A stretch of DNA of 64,000 nt from Streptomyces sp. R21 (GCF_041051975.1 NZ_CP163435.1:8101001-8165000); one strand, 5' to 3'; positions 52,363-62,092 are shown, counted from the stretch's first letter. Numbers and translations are program-made. Notes: generated by a model not told the origin, from the sequence alone.

Positions 52363-53565
52363 TCACAGGAACGTGTGGCCCTCTCCGCGGTACGTCGGGA
52401 CGGTCGCCGTCACCGCCTCGCCCTCGACGAGGTGCAGCGAGTCGAACCGCTCGCACAGCTCGCCCGCCTTGGCGTGCCGGAACCACACCTTGTCGCCGAT
52501 GAGGAGATCGTCGGCGGGGGAGCCGAGCAGCGGGGTCTGCACCTCGCCGGGGCCCTCCTGGGGGTCGTACTTCAGCCCCTCCGGGAGGTACGGGACGGGC
52601 AGCCGGTCGGGACCGGGGGCGCCGGAGGCCGGATAGCCGCCGCCGAGCACCGTCACGATGCCGACGCCCGGCCTGCGGACGACCGGCTGGGCGAACAGCG
52701 CGGCCGGACGACCGCTGAACGAGGTGTAGTTGTCGAAGAGACGCGGGACGTACAGCCCCGATCCGGCCGCGATCTCCGTGACCGCGTCCTCCGCGGCGGT
52801 GTGCTGCACACTGCCGGTGCCGCCGCCGTTGACGTACTCCAGGCCGGGCTCCACCGCCCGTACGGCGCGGACCACTTCGGCGCGTCGCCGGGCGAGTTCC
52901 TTCTTCGCCGTGGCCTGCATGAGCCGGATGGCACGCGACCGCACGGGCCGCCCCGCGATCGCGTCGCCGACGCCCGCGATATGCCCCTCGTACGCCATGA
53001 TCCCCACCAGCTTGAACCCCGGCCGCCGGACCACGGCGCGGGCCATCTCGGCGACCTGGGCGGGGGAGTAGAGCGGAGAGCGCAGGGCTCCGACGCGCAC
53101 GCGTCCGCCGAGCAGCTTGAGCGAGGTGTCCAACTCCAGGCAGACGCGGACGACTTCGGACCCGCCCTGCCGTGCCTCGTCGATGAAGCGGAGCTGAGCC
53201 GGGTCGTCGACCATCACGGTCACCGCGGCGGCGAGCTTCGGGTCGGCGGCCAGCTCGGCGAAGCCCTGCCGGTCCGCGGACGGGTAGGCGAGCAGGATGT
53301 CGTCGAAGCCGGAGCGTGCCAGCCAGATCGACTCGGCGAGGGTGAAGGACATGATCCCCGCGAAGCCCGGCCTGGCCAGGACCCGTTCGAGCAGGGTCCG
53401 GCAGCGTACGGACTTGCTGGCGACGCGGATCGGCTTGCCGCCGGCCCTGCGGACGAGATCGTCGGCGTTGGCGTCGAACGCCTCCAGGTCCACGATCGCG
53501 ACGGGGGCGTCAAGGTGAGCGGTGGCCCGGTCGTAACGGGCCCGGTCTGCGGCGCGGGCAGTCAT
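52363..53565 (-). CDS. Alanine racemase-fold PLP enzyme (D-threonine aldolase/deaminase type)
   Basis: A 400-residue PLP enzyme with an alanine-racemase-type barrel. The Schiff-base Lys is Lys51 in IRVASKSVRC; later DSLHLVEG and GDKVWFRHAKAGELCERF fit the D-serine/D-threonine dehydratase-like C-terminal domain with metal ligands. It probably acts on D-hydroxy amino acids. ATG at 53565; longer frames upstream run into the promoter region of the divergent gene. Confidence 0.82.
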   Translation of the reverse strand: MTARAADRARYDRATAHLDAPVAIVDLEAFDANADDLVRRAGGKPIRVASKSVRCRTLLERVLARPGFAGIMSFTLAESIWLARSGFDDILLAYPSADRQGFAELAADPKLAAAVTVMVDDPAQLRFIDEARQGGSEVVRVCLELDTSLKLLGGRVRVGALRSPLYSPAQVAEMARAVVRRPGFKLVGIMAYEGHIAGVGDAIAGRPVRSRAIRLMQATAKKELARRRAEVVRAVRAVEPGLEYVNGGGTGSVQHTAAEDAVTEIAAGSGLYVPRLFDNYTSFSGRPAALFAQPVVRRPGVGIVTVLGGGYPASGAPGPDRLPVPYLPEGLKYDPQEGPGEVQTPLLGSPADDLLIGDKVWFRHAKAGELCERFDSLHLVEGEAVTATVPTYRGEGHTFL

Positions 53566-53641
53566 GACCGAAGCCTGCCAGACAGGATTACCCCAGGGTA
53601 GGGGGACGTTCCGGGCAGATGCCGCGGGCCCGCGGACTGGT

Positions 53642-53671
53642 TCCCTGTGGCACAGGGACAGCCCGTAGAGT
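53642..53671 (+). promoter_or_regulatory. Palindrome and -10 ahead of the proline-rich gene
   Basis: TCCCTGT-GGC-ACAGGGA (53642-53658) is a perfect 17-bp palindrome, followed by TAGAGT (53666-53671) as a possible -10. The -35 would overlap the palindrome. The rest of 53566-53867 (302 bases) shows no gene. Confidence 0.45.
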
Positions 53672-53867
53672 GACGCGCACGCAGGGAGGGACGACCTTGC
53701 CGGGGCCGGTCGCGCCCGGGGTGACGGTCCGCCACCGCGGGTATGCGTGCCCGTGACGGGCGGCCCGACAGGGCGGTGCCCGCTGCGCGCAGGAACAGCT
53801 GAGACACGGCCCGGACCAGCTCCGTACCCGGGCCGATCGCCCGGGCACGAGGAAACGGGGGGGGAGC

Positions 53868-55712
53868 ATGAGCACGGAAGCGCGCCGCGCCTCCATTCCC
53901 CCACGCCCACCGACTCCACCGGCGACACCCCCGATTCCCCCGGGCACCCCCGCACCACCCGACTCGGATCCGCCGCCGGCTTCGACCGCGCCGTCCGACC
54001 AGGAGCCGGGGCCGAGGCCCTACGGCGCAGAAGCGACCTCCGGTGCACCGACGCGGCCCGCTGCGGCGACGCCGCCCCGCTTGCCCACGCCGACGGGCTC
54101 GGCTGCGCCCCCGCGCTCGTTCACGCCGTCCGGCCAGGAGGCCGGGCAGCTTTCCGCGGGTCCGTACGGCTCGGGGGCGTCCTTCGACTCGTCGGCGCGG
54201 CCCGCTGCGGCGACGCCACCCCGCCCGTCCACGCGGCCCGGTTCGGCAGCACCGTCCGGCCAGGAGCCCAGCCCGACTCCGTCGAAGCCGTACGGCAGGC
54301 GAGCGCCCTCCGGTTCACCGGCCCGCTCCGGCTCGGCTGCGCCCCCGCGCCCCACCGCACCTCCCGGATCGTCGACCCCTCCTCCGCCCCTGCGGCCCCC
54401 GTCCGCCGCAGGCGGGACCCGGCGCGAACCCCCCGCGGCACCTCCGCCCCGGCCGGAGCGAGCTCCCGCGACCGTGGCGGAGGACGGCGGCGCGCCCTCG
54501 CAGTCCCCGCACCGTGAGTCGTCGGCGTCCGGCGCCCCGGGCGAGACGTCCGCACCGCGCCGGTCGGCAGGGACGGGCTCCGCTGCCCGGGTGTCGCGGC
54601 CCTTCCGGCTCTCCGACAGCGTTCCGCGGTCCCCCACAGGGGCCTCCGCCACGGTGACGCCGCCCCCTCCCGCGGCCTCGGCGCGGTTCCCGGACGCGCC
54701 CCCCGCCGAGCCCGGGACCGGCCCGGCGGCGCGGCGTACCCCCGTGTCCGCCGAGCCCCGCACCGGCCCCGCCGCCCCGCGTACCCCCGTACCCGAGACC
54801 ACCGCACGGCTGCGCCCCCTCCGCGCGGAGGCCCCCGTCGAACCGCCGACGTCGGAAAACCTCGGCGCCGGGCGCCCCTTCGTGTCGTTCGCGGAGCCCG
54901 AGTTGTTCCTTCCGGCGTCCTCCGAGCCGTACGGCGGTGACACCGTGCGTTCCGTCGGCCGGCGGGGCCGGGTCGCGGCCGCCGCGGCCTGTTTCGTGCT
55001 GGGGCTCGGGCTCATCGGCGGTGCGGTGACCGGGAGTTGGCTGACCGGGGACGGGGCGGACGAGCCCGGTTCGCGGGGGGCGTTCGCGGCGGCCGGGGAT
55101 CTGTGGCACAGCGTGCCCGTGGACCGGCTCTTCCCGCCCACCGTCCAGGGCGACGGCGCGGGCCCCGGCGGCGCCGACCGCACCTGGACCCGGGTCGCCG
55201 TCGCCCCGGACAGCGACTGCAAGGACGCCTTCGACCCGCTGCTGCGCAAGGCGCTGGCCCCGGTCGGCTGCCTGCGGCTGCTGCGAGCCACCTACACCGA
55301 CGCGACCCGCAGCCATGTCACCACCGTCGGGCTGCTGTTCACCAAGGCCGACGCCGTCGCCATGACCTCCCTGAAGTCCAGGTTCAAGACGGAGGGCCTC
55401 GACCGGCGCACCGACCTGATGCCCCGCCCGTACGCCGCGAAGGACACCGCCGCCGCGGACTTCGGCGACGCTCAGCGCGGCTCCTGGACGGTGTCGGTGC
55501 TCACCGACGCCCCCGTCGTCGTCTACGCCGTCTCCGGCTTCGCCGACGGCCGCACCGTCTCCGCCCCGCAGCCCGCCGCGGACGCCATACGGTCCGGCGC
55601 GACCACGACCCCGGCGCAGGCGGGCCTCGGCCACGAGGCGCAGGGCCTCGCCGACCGCGTCGAACGGGGCTTCAGGAAGACCATCGTCTCGGCCACGGAG
55701 AAGCCGTCGTGA
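53868..55712 (+). CDS. Proline-rich single-pass membrane protein
   Basis: A 614-residue protein of no recognised family. Residues 1 to about 340 are extremely Pro/Ala/Ser/Arg-rich and include about three imperfect tandem repeats of roughly 40-48 residues (around 44-165; each with SGQE or DQEPG, PYG, SAAP and TPPR). One membrane helix follows (about 367-390), then an extracellular domain (about 400-614) with two Cys (DCKDAFDP, GCLRLLRATY). Coupled by GTGA to the subtilase gene. It might tether or be cleaved by that protease. Confidence 0.8.
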   Translation: MSTEARRASIPPRPPTPPATPPIPPGTPAPPDSDPPPASTAPSDQEPGPRPYGAEATSGAPTRPAAATPPRLPTPTGSAAPPRSFTPSGQEAGQLSAGPYGSGASFDSSARPAAATPPRPSTRPGSAAPSGQEPSPTPSKPYGRRAPSGSPARSGSAAPPRPTAPPGSSTPPPPLRPPSAAGGTRREPPAAPPPRPERAPATVAEDGGAPSQSPHRESSASGAPGETSAPRRSAGTGSAARVSRPFRLSDSVPRSPTGASATVTPPPPAASARFPDAPPAEPGTGPAARRTPVSAEPRTGPAAPRTPVPETTARLRPLRAEAPVEPPTSENLGAGRPFVSFAEPELFLPASSEPYGGDTVRSVGRRGRVAAAAACFVLGLGLIGGAVTGSWLTGDGADEPGSRGAFAAAGDLWHSVPVDRLFPPTVQGDGAGPGGADRTWTRVAVAPDSDCKDAFDPLLRKALAPVGCLRLLRATYTDATRSHVTTVGLLFTKADAVAMTSLKSRFKTEGLDRRTDLMPRPYAAKDTAAADFGDAQRGSWTVSVLTDAPVVVYAVSGFADGRTVSAPQPAADAIRSGATTTPAQAGLGHEAQGLADRVERGFRKTIVSATEKPS

Positions 55713-56887
55713 ACGCCGTCATGACCCGCAGATCCGGGCTGCTCAGCCTGCTGCTGGCCGCCTCCCTGACCCTGGTGCCGTCCACCACGGCCCACGCCGA
55801 CGGGATACGTGGCCAGCAGTGGGCCCTGGACGCGATGCACACCCAGCAGGCCTGGCGGACGACGAAGGGCAAGGGCATCACCGTCGCCGTACTCGACACG
55901 GGCGTGGACGCCGAACACCCCGACCTCGCGGGCAACGTGCTCACCGGCACCGACATGGTCGGCTTCGGCGCCTCCCGCGGCGACCGCGCGTGGGCCCGGC
56001 ACGGCACCGCCATGGCGGGGATCATCGCCGGCCACGGACACGGCTACGGCGACGCCGACGGAGTCATGGGCATCGCCCCCGAGGCCAAGATCCTCCCCGT
56101 CCGCGTCATCCTCGAGGACGGCGACTCCGCCCGTACGAAGGCCCGCAACACCCGCGGCAACGCCCTCGCCGAGGGCATCCGCTGGGCCACCGACCACGGC
56201 GCCGACGTCATCAACCTCTCCCTCGGCGACGACTCCAAGTCCGCGCACCCCGAGCCCGCCGAGGACGAGGCGGTCCAGTACGCCCTGAAGAAGGGCGCCG
56301 TCGTCGTCGCCTCGGCCGGCAACGGCGGCGAGAAGGGCGACCACATCTCCTACCCGGCGGCGTACCCGGGCGTGATCGCCGCCACCGCCGTCGACAAGTA
56401 CGGCACCCGCGCCTCGTTCTCCACCCGCCGCTGGTACGCCACCGTCAGCGCGCCCGGCGTCGGCGTCGTGATCGCCGACCCGGACGACAAGTACTACGAG
56501 GGCTGGGGCACGAGCGCCGCGTCCGCCTTCGTCTCCGGCGCGGTCGCCCTCATCAAGTCCGCCCACCCGGGACTGAGCCCGGCGCAGATCAAGCAGCTCC
56601 TGGAGGACACGGCTCGCAACGCGCCCAGCGGGGGCCGCGACGACGGGCGTGGCTACGGCTTCGTCGACCCGGCGGCCGCGATCACGGCGGCCGGCCGGCT
56701 CAAGACGGCGGACCTGCACGCGGCCGCCTACGGCCAGAAGTACTTCGGCTCCGGCCCGGACGCCCCCAAGGACGACGACGGATCGTCCGGCTGGGCGGGC
56801 CCGCTCGCCGGCGGCACGGGCGCGGTGCTGCTGGCCGCCGCGGTGGTGCTGTGGCGCGGCCGCAGGACCTCACGCCGCCAAGCCTGA
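55709..56887 (+). CDS. Mycosin-like subtilisin-family serine protease
   Basis: A 392-residue S8 protease. Signal peptide (residues 5-30), triad Asp63 (VLDTGVDAEHPDL), His98 (ARHGTAMAG) and Ser269 (GTSAASAFVSG), with Asn205 in SAGNGG as oxyanion residue. A C-terminal membrane helix (AGPLAGGTGAVLLAAAVVLW) and basic tail anchor it, the layout of type VII-secretion mycosins; no other ESX gene is in the window. GTG at 55709 overlaps the upstream stop; ATG 55721 is an alternative. Confidence 0.9.
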   Translation: MNAVMTRRSGLLSLLLAASLTLVPSTTAHADGIRGQQWALDAMHTQQAWRTTKGKGITVAVLDTGVDAEHPDLAGNVLTGTDMVGFGASRGDRAWARHGTAMAGIIAGHGHGYGDADGVMGIAPEAKILPVRVILEDGDSARTKARNTRGNALAEGIRWATDHGADVINLSLGDDSKSAHPEPAEDEAVQYALKKGAVVVASAGNGGEKGDHISYPAAYPGVIAATAVDKYGTRASFSTRRWYATVSAPGVGVVIADPDDKYYEGWGTSAASAFVSGAVALIKSAHPGLSPAQIKQLLEDTARNAPSGGRDDGRGYGFVDPAAAITAAGRLKTADLHAAAYGQKYFGSGPDAPKDDDGSSGWAGPLAGGTGAVLLAAAVVLWRGRRTSRRQA

Positions 56888-56904
56888 GAAGCGCCGACGA
56901 CCCC

Positions 56905-57918
<1,014 letters not shown>

Positions 57919-58068
57919 GCCCGCGATGCTGGGCGCCCGGCCTGTGCGGCTCGTTAGACGAATGTTAGATGTGTGTCAGGGAAAGCTGAGAAACCAGTGA
58001 ATCCTGTCAACGCGAGGTTTCCGGGCCCGCACAAGCGCAGCAGCATCCCCCCGATAGGGTCGGGGACC

Positions 58069-58800
58069 GTGGCGAACAAGAACATTCCCGACTCCGGCTT
58101 CTCCGACGACGACGGCTCCGCCGATCCCCGGCTGAGCGCGGCGCTCGCCGCCTGGGCCGAGGACCGCACGGCTGTGGGGCCGGTGCTGGAGGCGCTCAAG
58201 GGCGCCCGGCTCCTGGTGCCCGTCGTGGCCGTCCTCGGTGAGGTGGAGGAGGACGAGAACGGGCTGCGCCACGAGAAGAGCAGTGACATGGCGGTCCCGA
58301 CGCTGAAGGCCGGCTCCCGCACGGCCCTGCCCGCGTTCACGTCCACCGAGTCGCTGGCCCGCTGGGACCCGGAGGCCCGCCCCGTCGCCGTACCCCTGCA
58401 TCAGGCCATCCAGGCGGCGGTGCACGAGAAGGCGGACACGATCGTGCTGGACATGTCCGGGCCGGTGCCGTACGAGCTGACCGGCTCCGCGCTGCGTGCC
58501 CTCGCCGAGGGGCGCACGACCGAGGACCCGCTCGCCGACCCGGCGGTGACCGACGCCGTACGCACCGCCGTGGCCGCCGAGCCCGCGGTGCTCCGCGCGC
58601 ACCTCGGCCCCGGTCAGGCCGACGGCATCCTCGCCCTCGTCCTGGACCCGTCCGCGGCGCCCGCCGAGGCCGCCCGCGCCGTCGCCGAGCGCCTCGCGGC
58701 CGACGAAACACTCAGGGCCCGCCTGGTGCGCGGCCTCGACCTGGCACTGCTGCCGGCCGGGGCGACGCCACCGGGCGAGCCCTTGTACGTACGCGAGTGA
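58069..58800 (+). CDS. SseB-domain protein
   Basis: A 243-residue protein with an SseB-like fold (about residues 40-150; LLVPVVAVL, ALPAFTSTESLARWDPEARPVAVP). A second C-terminal half (LADPAVTDAVRTAVAAEPAVL...) completes the family pattern. Function in actinobacteria is unknown. GTG 58069 follows GGGGA. A TAGGGT (58056-58061) lies just 7 bases ahead of the start, so the leader is short or absent. Confidence 0.82.
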   Translation: MANKNIPDSGFSDDDGSADPRLSAALAAWAEDRTAVGPVLEALKGARLLVPVVAVLGEVEEDENGLRHEKSSDMAVPTLKAGSRTALPAFTSTESLARWDPEARPVAVPLHQAIQAAVHEKADTIVLDMSGPVPYELTGSALRALAEGRTTEDPLADPAVTDAVRTAVAAEPAVLRAHLGPGQADGILALVLDPSAAPAEAARAVAERLAADETLRARLVRGLDLALLPAGATPPGEPLYVRE

Positions 58801-58813
58801 GAACGTCTGCGGA

Positions 58814-59170
58814 CTAGCCGTAGATCGGGCCCGTGTACTTCTCGCCCGGGCCCTGGCCCGGCTCGTCCGGGACGAGGGACGCCTCGCGGAAGGCCAGCTG
58901 GAGCGACTTCAGGCCGTCGCGCAGCGGGGCCGCGTGGAAGGAGCTGATCTCGGTCGCGCTCGCGTCGAGCAGACCGGCGAGCGCGTGCACCAGCTTGCGG
59001 GCCTCGTCCAGGTCCTTGTACTCGTCGCCCTCCTCGGTCAGGCCGAGCTTCACGGCGGCGGCGCTCATCAGGTTGACGGCGACCGTCACGATCACCTCGA
59101 CCGCGGGGACCTCGGCGATGTCGCGGGTCATGGTGTCGAAGTCGGGCGTCTGGGGAGGGGTGTCACTCAT
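58814..59170 (-). CDS. DUF1844 protein
   Basis: A 118-residue protein of the DUF1844 family (DIAEVPAVEVIVTVAVNLMSAAAVKLGL; DLDEARKLVHALAGLLDASA). It is small, alpha-helical and of unknown function, commonly encoded next to infC in actinobacteria. ATG at 59170; no other reading frame fits. It is divergent from the infC promoter. Confidence 0.85.
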   Translation of the reverse strand: MSDTPPQTPDFDTMTRDIAEVPAVEVIVTVAVNLMSAAAVKLGLTEEGDEYKDLDEARKLVHALAGLLDASATEISSFHAAPLRDGLKSLQLAFREASLVPDEPGQGPGEKYTGPIYG

Positions 59171-59218
59171 GCGTCCCACGATAGGTCCCGGGACGGGGCC
59201 GTCCCCAGTTGGCCTCGG

Positions 59219-59248
59219 TTAGCCCTTCCTGCCCCGAGCTGCTAACCT
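59219..59248 (+). promoter_or_regulatory. Candidate infC promoter
   Basis: TTAGCC (59219-59224) and TAACCT (59243-59248) with an 18-base spacer. It implies a leader of about 300 bases before infC. Confidence 0.45.
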
Positions 59249-59433
59249 TGTGTAACGACCGGCCGGACACTGCTGTGCCCGGCCCGCAAGTGGAGGCTCC
59301 GATCTCCCACCTGACCATCCTCCGGGACGGCAGGTCACCCGGTCAGGCGGCCGCCATCGTTCCGTACGGACGATGGAGTCGCCCGAAAGTGCGCCCCGCG
59401 GTTGACCGCGGCGGTGCTCCGGTAGTCCTTGGA

Positions 59434-59472
59434 GCCCCGCCTGTGTCCCGTCCGGGGCATTTTTCATGCCCC
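59434..59472 (+). promoter_or_regulatory. Attenuator-like leader of infC
   Basis: GCCCCG (59434-59439) can pair with CGGGGC (59453-59458), followed by ATTTTT: this resembles an intrinsic terminator. GGGGCAT (59454-59460) can instead pair with ATGCCCC (59466-59472). The two stems share bases and exclude each other, as in attenuation of ribosomal-protein operons. Confidence 0.55.
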
Positions 59473-59550
59473 GCGGTGGTTGGTCCAATGTCATCAGAGA
59501 CATACGCGGCTGTCCGCCAGACCGCCGTGTGGTGCAACCGAGGAGGATCC

Positions 59551-60258
59551 ATCAGCACCGAGCCCCGCATCAACGACCGGATTCGCGTTCCCGAAGTGCG
59601 ACTTGTCGGTCCCAGCGGCGAGCAGGTCGGGATTGTTCCGCTTGCCAAGGCCCTGGAGCTTGCGCAGGAGTACGACCTCGACCTGGTCGAGGTGGCGGCG
59701 AGCGCACGCCCGCCGGTCTGCAAGCTCATGGACTACGGCAAGTTCAAGTACGAGTCGGCCATGAAGGCCCGTGAGGCGCGCAAGAACCAGGCGCACACGG
59801 TCATCAAGGAAATGAAGCTCCGGCCGAAGATCGACCCGCACGACTACGACACCAAAAAGGGTCACGTCGTCCGGTTCCTCAAGCAGGGCGACAAGGTCAA
59901 GATCACGATCATGTTCCGTGGTCGCGAGCAGTCCCGGCCCGAGCTGGGCTACCGACTGCTGCAGCGTCTCGCGTCGGACGTCGAGGACCTCGGCTTCATC
60001 GAGTCGAACCCGAAGCAGGACGGCCGGAACATGATCATGGTTCTCGGTCCGCACAAGAAGAAGACCGAGGCGATGGCCGAGGCCCGCGAGGCCCAGGCGG
60101 CTCGCAAGGCAGAAGCGAAGGCCAACCCCGGCAAGTCGCAGAACGCCGCCGACGGTGAGATCGAGGACGCGGAGATCGCGGACGACGAGATCACCGACGG
60201 TGAGATCGCCGAGGGCGAGGCCGTCGAGGCCCCGGCCGAGGCTTCCGCCGAGGCGTGA
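59551..60258 (+). CDS. infC: Translation initiation factor IF-3
   Basis: A 235-codon gene for IF-3. The start appears to be ATC at 59551: the ideal SD AGGAGG (59541-59546) precedes it and the protein begins STEPRINDRIRVPEVRLVG, as in other IF-3. A GTG at 59527 would add eight residues that lie over the SD. Both IF-3 domains are complete, and the tail (from about 185) is acidic repeats (DGEIEDAEIADDEITDGEIAEGE). IF-3 discriminates against non-standard starts, so an AUC start allows self-regulation, as with AUU in E. coli. Confidence 0.93.
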   Translation: MSTEPRINDRIRVPEVRLVGPSGEQVGIVPLAKALELAQEYDLDLVEVAASARPPVCKLMDYGKFKYESAMKAREARKNQAHTVIKEMKLRPKIDPHDYDTKKGHVVRFLKQGDKVKITIMFRGREQSRPELGYRLLQRLASDVEDLGFIESNPKQDGRNMIMVLGPHKKKTEAMAEAREAQAARKAEAKANPGKSQNAADGEIEDAEIADDEITDGEIAEGEAVEAPAEASAEA

Positions 60259-60308
60259 TCCCAGGGCGCACGCCCCGGGATGCCAACCGATACATATGAC
60301 GTTCCACC

Positions 60309-60332
60309 GTGCCCGGTTTAACGACCGGGCAC
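60309..60332 (+). promoter_or_regulatory. Hairpin between infC and rpmI
   Basis: An 8-bp perfect stem GTGCCCGG / CCGGGCAC with loop TTTAACGA and outer TTCC/GGAA pairing, 32 bases ahead of rpmI. It may set the ratio of IF-3 to ribosomal proteins or bind L20. Confidence 0.5.
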
Positions 60333-60364
60333 CGGAACGCCACTGACGAGGAGAGAACGGCGCT

Positions 60365-60559
60365 ATGCCGAAGAACAAGTCGCACAGCGGTGCCAGCAAG
60401 CGCTTCAAGATCACCGGCTCCGGCAAGGTGCTCCGCGAGCGTGCCGGCAAGCGCCACCTGCTCGAGCACAAGTCGTCGCGCCTGACGCGCCGCCTCACCG
60501 GCAACGCCGAGATGGCCCCGGGCGACGCCAAGAAGATCAAGAAGCTTCTCGGCAAGTGA
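60365..60559 (+). CDS. rpmI: Ribosomal protein L35
   Basis: A 64-residue, strongly basic L35 (MPKNKSHSGASKRFKITGSGKV start). Part of the large subunit. ATG follows GAGGAGAGAA. Second gene of the infC operon. Confidence 0.97.
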   Translation: MPKNKSHSGASKRFKITGSGKVLRERAGKRHLLEHKSSRLTRRLTGNAEMAPGDAKKIKKLLGK

Positions 60560-60663
60560 CGTACGGGCGCCTGAGCATGCAGAGCGCCGTACGCCAGGAC
60601 CGGGACCCAATCGATTTCGGGCCGTGTGACCACATCCACGGCCCCGCTACAAGGAGTTAACAA

Positions 60664-61047
60664 GTGGCACGCGTCAAGCGGGCAGTCAACGCCCACAAGA
60701 AGCGCCGGGCAATCCTCGAGGCGGCCTCCGGCTACCGCGGTCAGCGTTCGCGCCTGTACCGCAAGGCCAAGGAGCAGGTCACCCACTCGCTGGTCTACAA
60801 CTACAACGACCGCAAGAAGCGCAAGGGCGACTTCCGTCAGCTGTGGATCCAGCGCATCAACGCTGCGGCCCGCCAGAACGGCATGACGTACAACCGCCTC
60901 ATCCAGGGTCTGAAGGCCGCCAACATCGAGGTGGACCGCAAGATCCTCGCCGAGCTGGCCGTCAACGACGCCAACGCGTTCGCCGCGCTGGTCGAGGTCG
61001 CGCAGAAGGCCCTCCCCTCGGACGTGAACGCGCCGAAGGCTGCCTGA
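60664..61047 (+). CDS. rplT: Ribosomal protein L20
   Basis: A 127-residue L20 (MARVKRAVNAHKKRRAILEAASGYRG start; SLVYNYNDRKKRKGDFRQLWI; RLIQGLKAANIEVDRKILAELA). Needed for early large-subunit assembly; in other bacteria it represses its own operon. GTG follows AAGGAG. A terminator follows. Confidence 0.97.
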   Translation: MARVKRAVNAHKKRRAILEAASGYRGQRSRLYRKAKEQVTHSLVYNYNDRKKRKGDFRQLWIQRINAAARQNGMTYNRLIQGLKAANIEVDRKILAELAVNDANAFAALVEVAQKALPSDVNAPKAA

Positions 61048-61082
61048 CGCCGCTCCGGCTCCGAGCCGGACGTGACGTGAAC

Positions 61083-61115
61083 CGGACCCGCAGGCCGTCA
61101 AGGCCTGCGGGTCCG
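61083..61115 (+). terminator. Terminator after rplT
   Basis: A 14-bp perfect stem, CGGACCCGCAGGCC and complement, with a 5-nt loop, 35 bases after rplT. Confidence 0.85.
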
Positions 61116-61180
61116 TGTGCGTCCAGGTGCCTCCTCGGTACCCTCCCGTCCCCTCACTCCGCAACCCCGAAGGTGCCCCC

Positions 61181-62038
61181 ATGCCCGTCGCCCCCGAGTT
61201 GATCTCTTCGCGTTCGCCTCGTGTCGCCGCCGCGCGACGGCTCGCCAGGCGGAACTTCCGGGGGAAGGACCGGCTGTTCCTCGCCGAGGGGCCGCAGGCC
61301 GTGCGCGAGGCGGTGGCGCACCGCGGCGGCGGGACGGACACCCTCGTCGAGCTCTTCGCGACCGTGGAAGCCGCCGAGCGGTACGCCGACATCGTGGGCG
61401 ACGCCCGGGACGCCGGGGCCCGTGTTCACCTCGCCGCGGAGGAGGTGATCGCGGACATCTCCACGACCGTCACCCCGCAGGGCCTGGTCGGGATCTGCCG
61501 CTTCCTGGACACCCCCTTCGAGGAGATCCTCCGGGCGCGGCCCAAGCTCGTCGCCGTACTCGCGCATGTGCGGGACCCGGGCAACGCCGGGACCGTGCTG
61601 CGGTGCGCGGACGCGGCCGGCGCCGAGGCCGTCGTACTGACCGACGCCTCCGTGGACCTCTACAACCCCAAGGCCGTACGGGCCTCCGTCGGGTCGCTGT
61701 TCCATCTGCCCGTCGCCGTCGGTGTGCCCGTGGAGCGGGCCGTCGAGGGGCTGAAGGAGGCCGGGGTGCGCATTCTCGCCGCCGACGGGGCGGGGGAGGA
61801 CGACCTCGACGACGAGCTGGACAACGGGACCATGGGCGGGCCCACCGCCTGGGTCTTCGGGAACGAGGCGTGGGGGCTCCCGGAGGAGACCCGCGTGCTG
61901 GCGGACGCCGTGGTGCGTGTGCCGATCCACGGAAAGGCCGAGAGTCTGAACCTCGCGACGGCCGCCGCCGTATGCCTCTACGCATCCGCCCGTGCACAGC
62001 GCGCCTCCGGAGGGTGCCGTTCCGTCACCGAGAGCTAG
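61181..62038 (+). CDS. TrmH/SpoU-family RNA 2'-O-methyltransferase
   Basis: A 285-residue SPOUT methyltransferase. Motif 1 is VRDPGNAGTVLRCADAAG, motif 2 WVFGNEAWGL, motif 3 IPIHGKAESLNLATAAAVCLY; an N-terminal RNA-binding domain precedes (residues 1-110). It methylates ribose in rRNA or tRNA. ATG follows GAAGG. It is downstream of the L20 operon, a common neighbour in actinobacteria. Confidence 0.92.
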   Translation: MPVAPELISSRSPRVAAARRLARRNFRGKDRLFLAEGPQAVREAVAHRGGGTDTLVELFATVEAAERYADIVGDARDAGARVHLAAEEVIADISTTVTPQGLVGICRFLDTPFEEILRARPKLVAVLAHVRDPGNAGTVLRCADAAGAEAVVLTDASVDLYNPKAVRASVGSLFHLPVAVGVPVERAVEGLKEAGVRILAADGAGEDDLDDELDNGTMGGPTAWVFGNEAWGLPEETRVLADAVVRVPIHGKAESLNLATAAAVCLYASARAQRASGGCRSVTES

Positions 62039-62092
62039 TAGGGTGACGACCTCCGGGGGCCCTCTGCGCCAGACGAGAGGTGGGGTACGGGG

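Noticed and set aside
53747..54657. Alternative frames across the proline-rich region
   Set aside because: Repeat-rich GC sequence keeps all frames open; only the 53868 frame continues into the membrane helix and the non-repetitive ectodomain.
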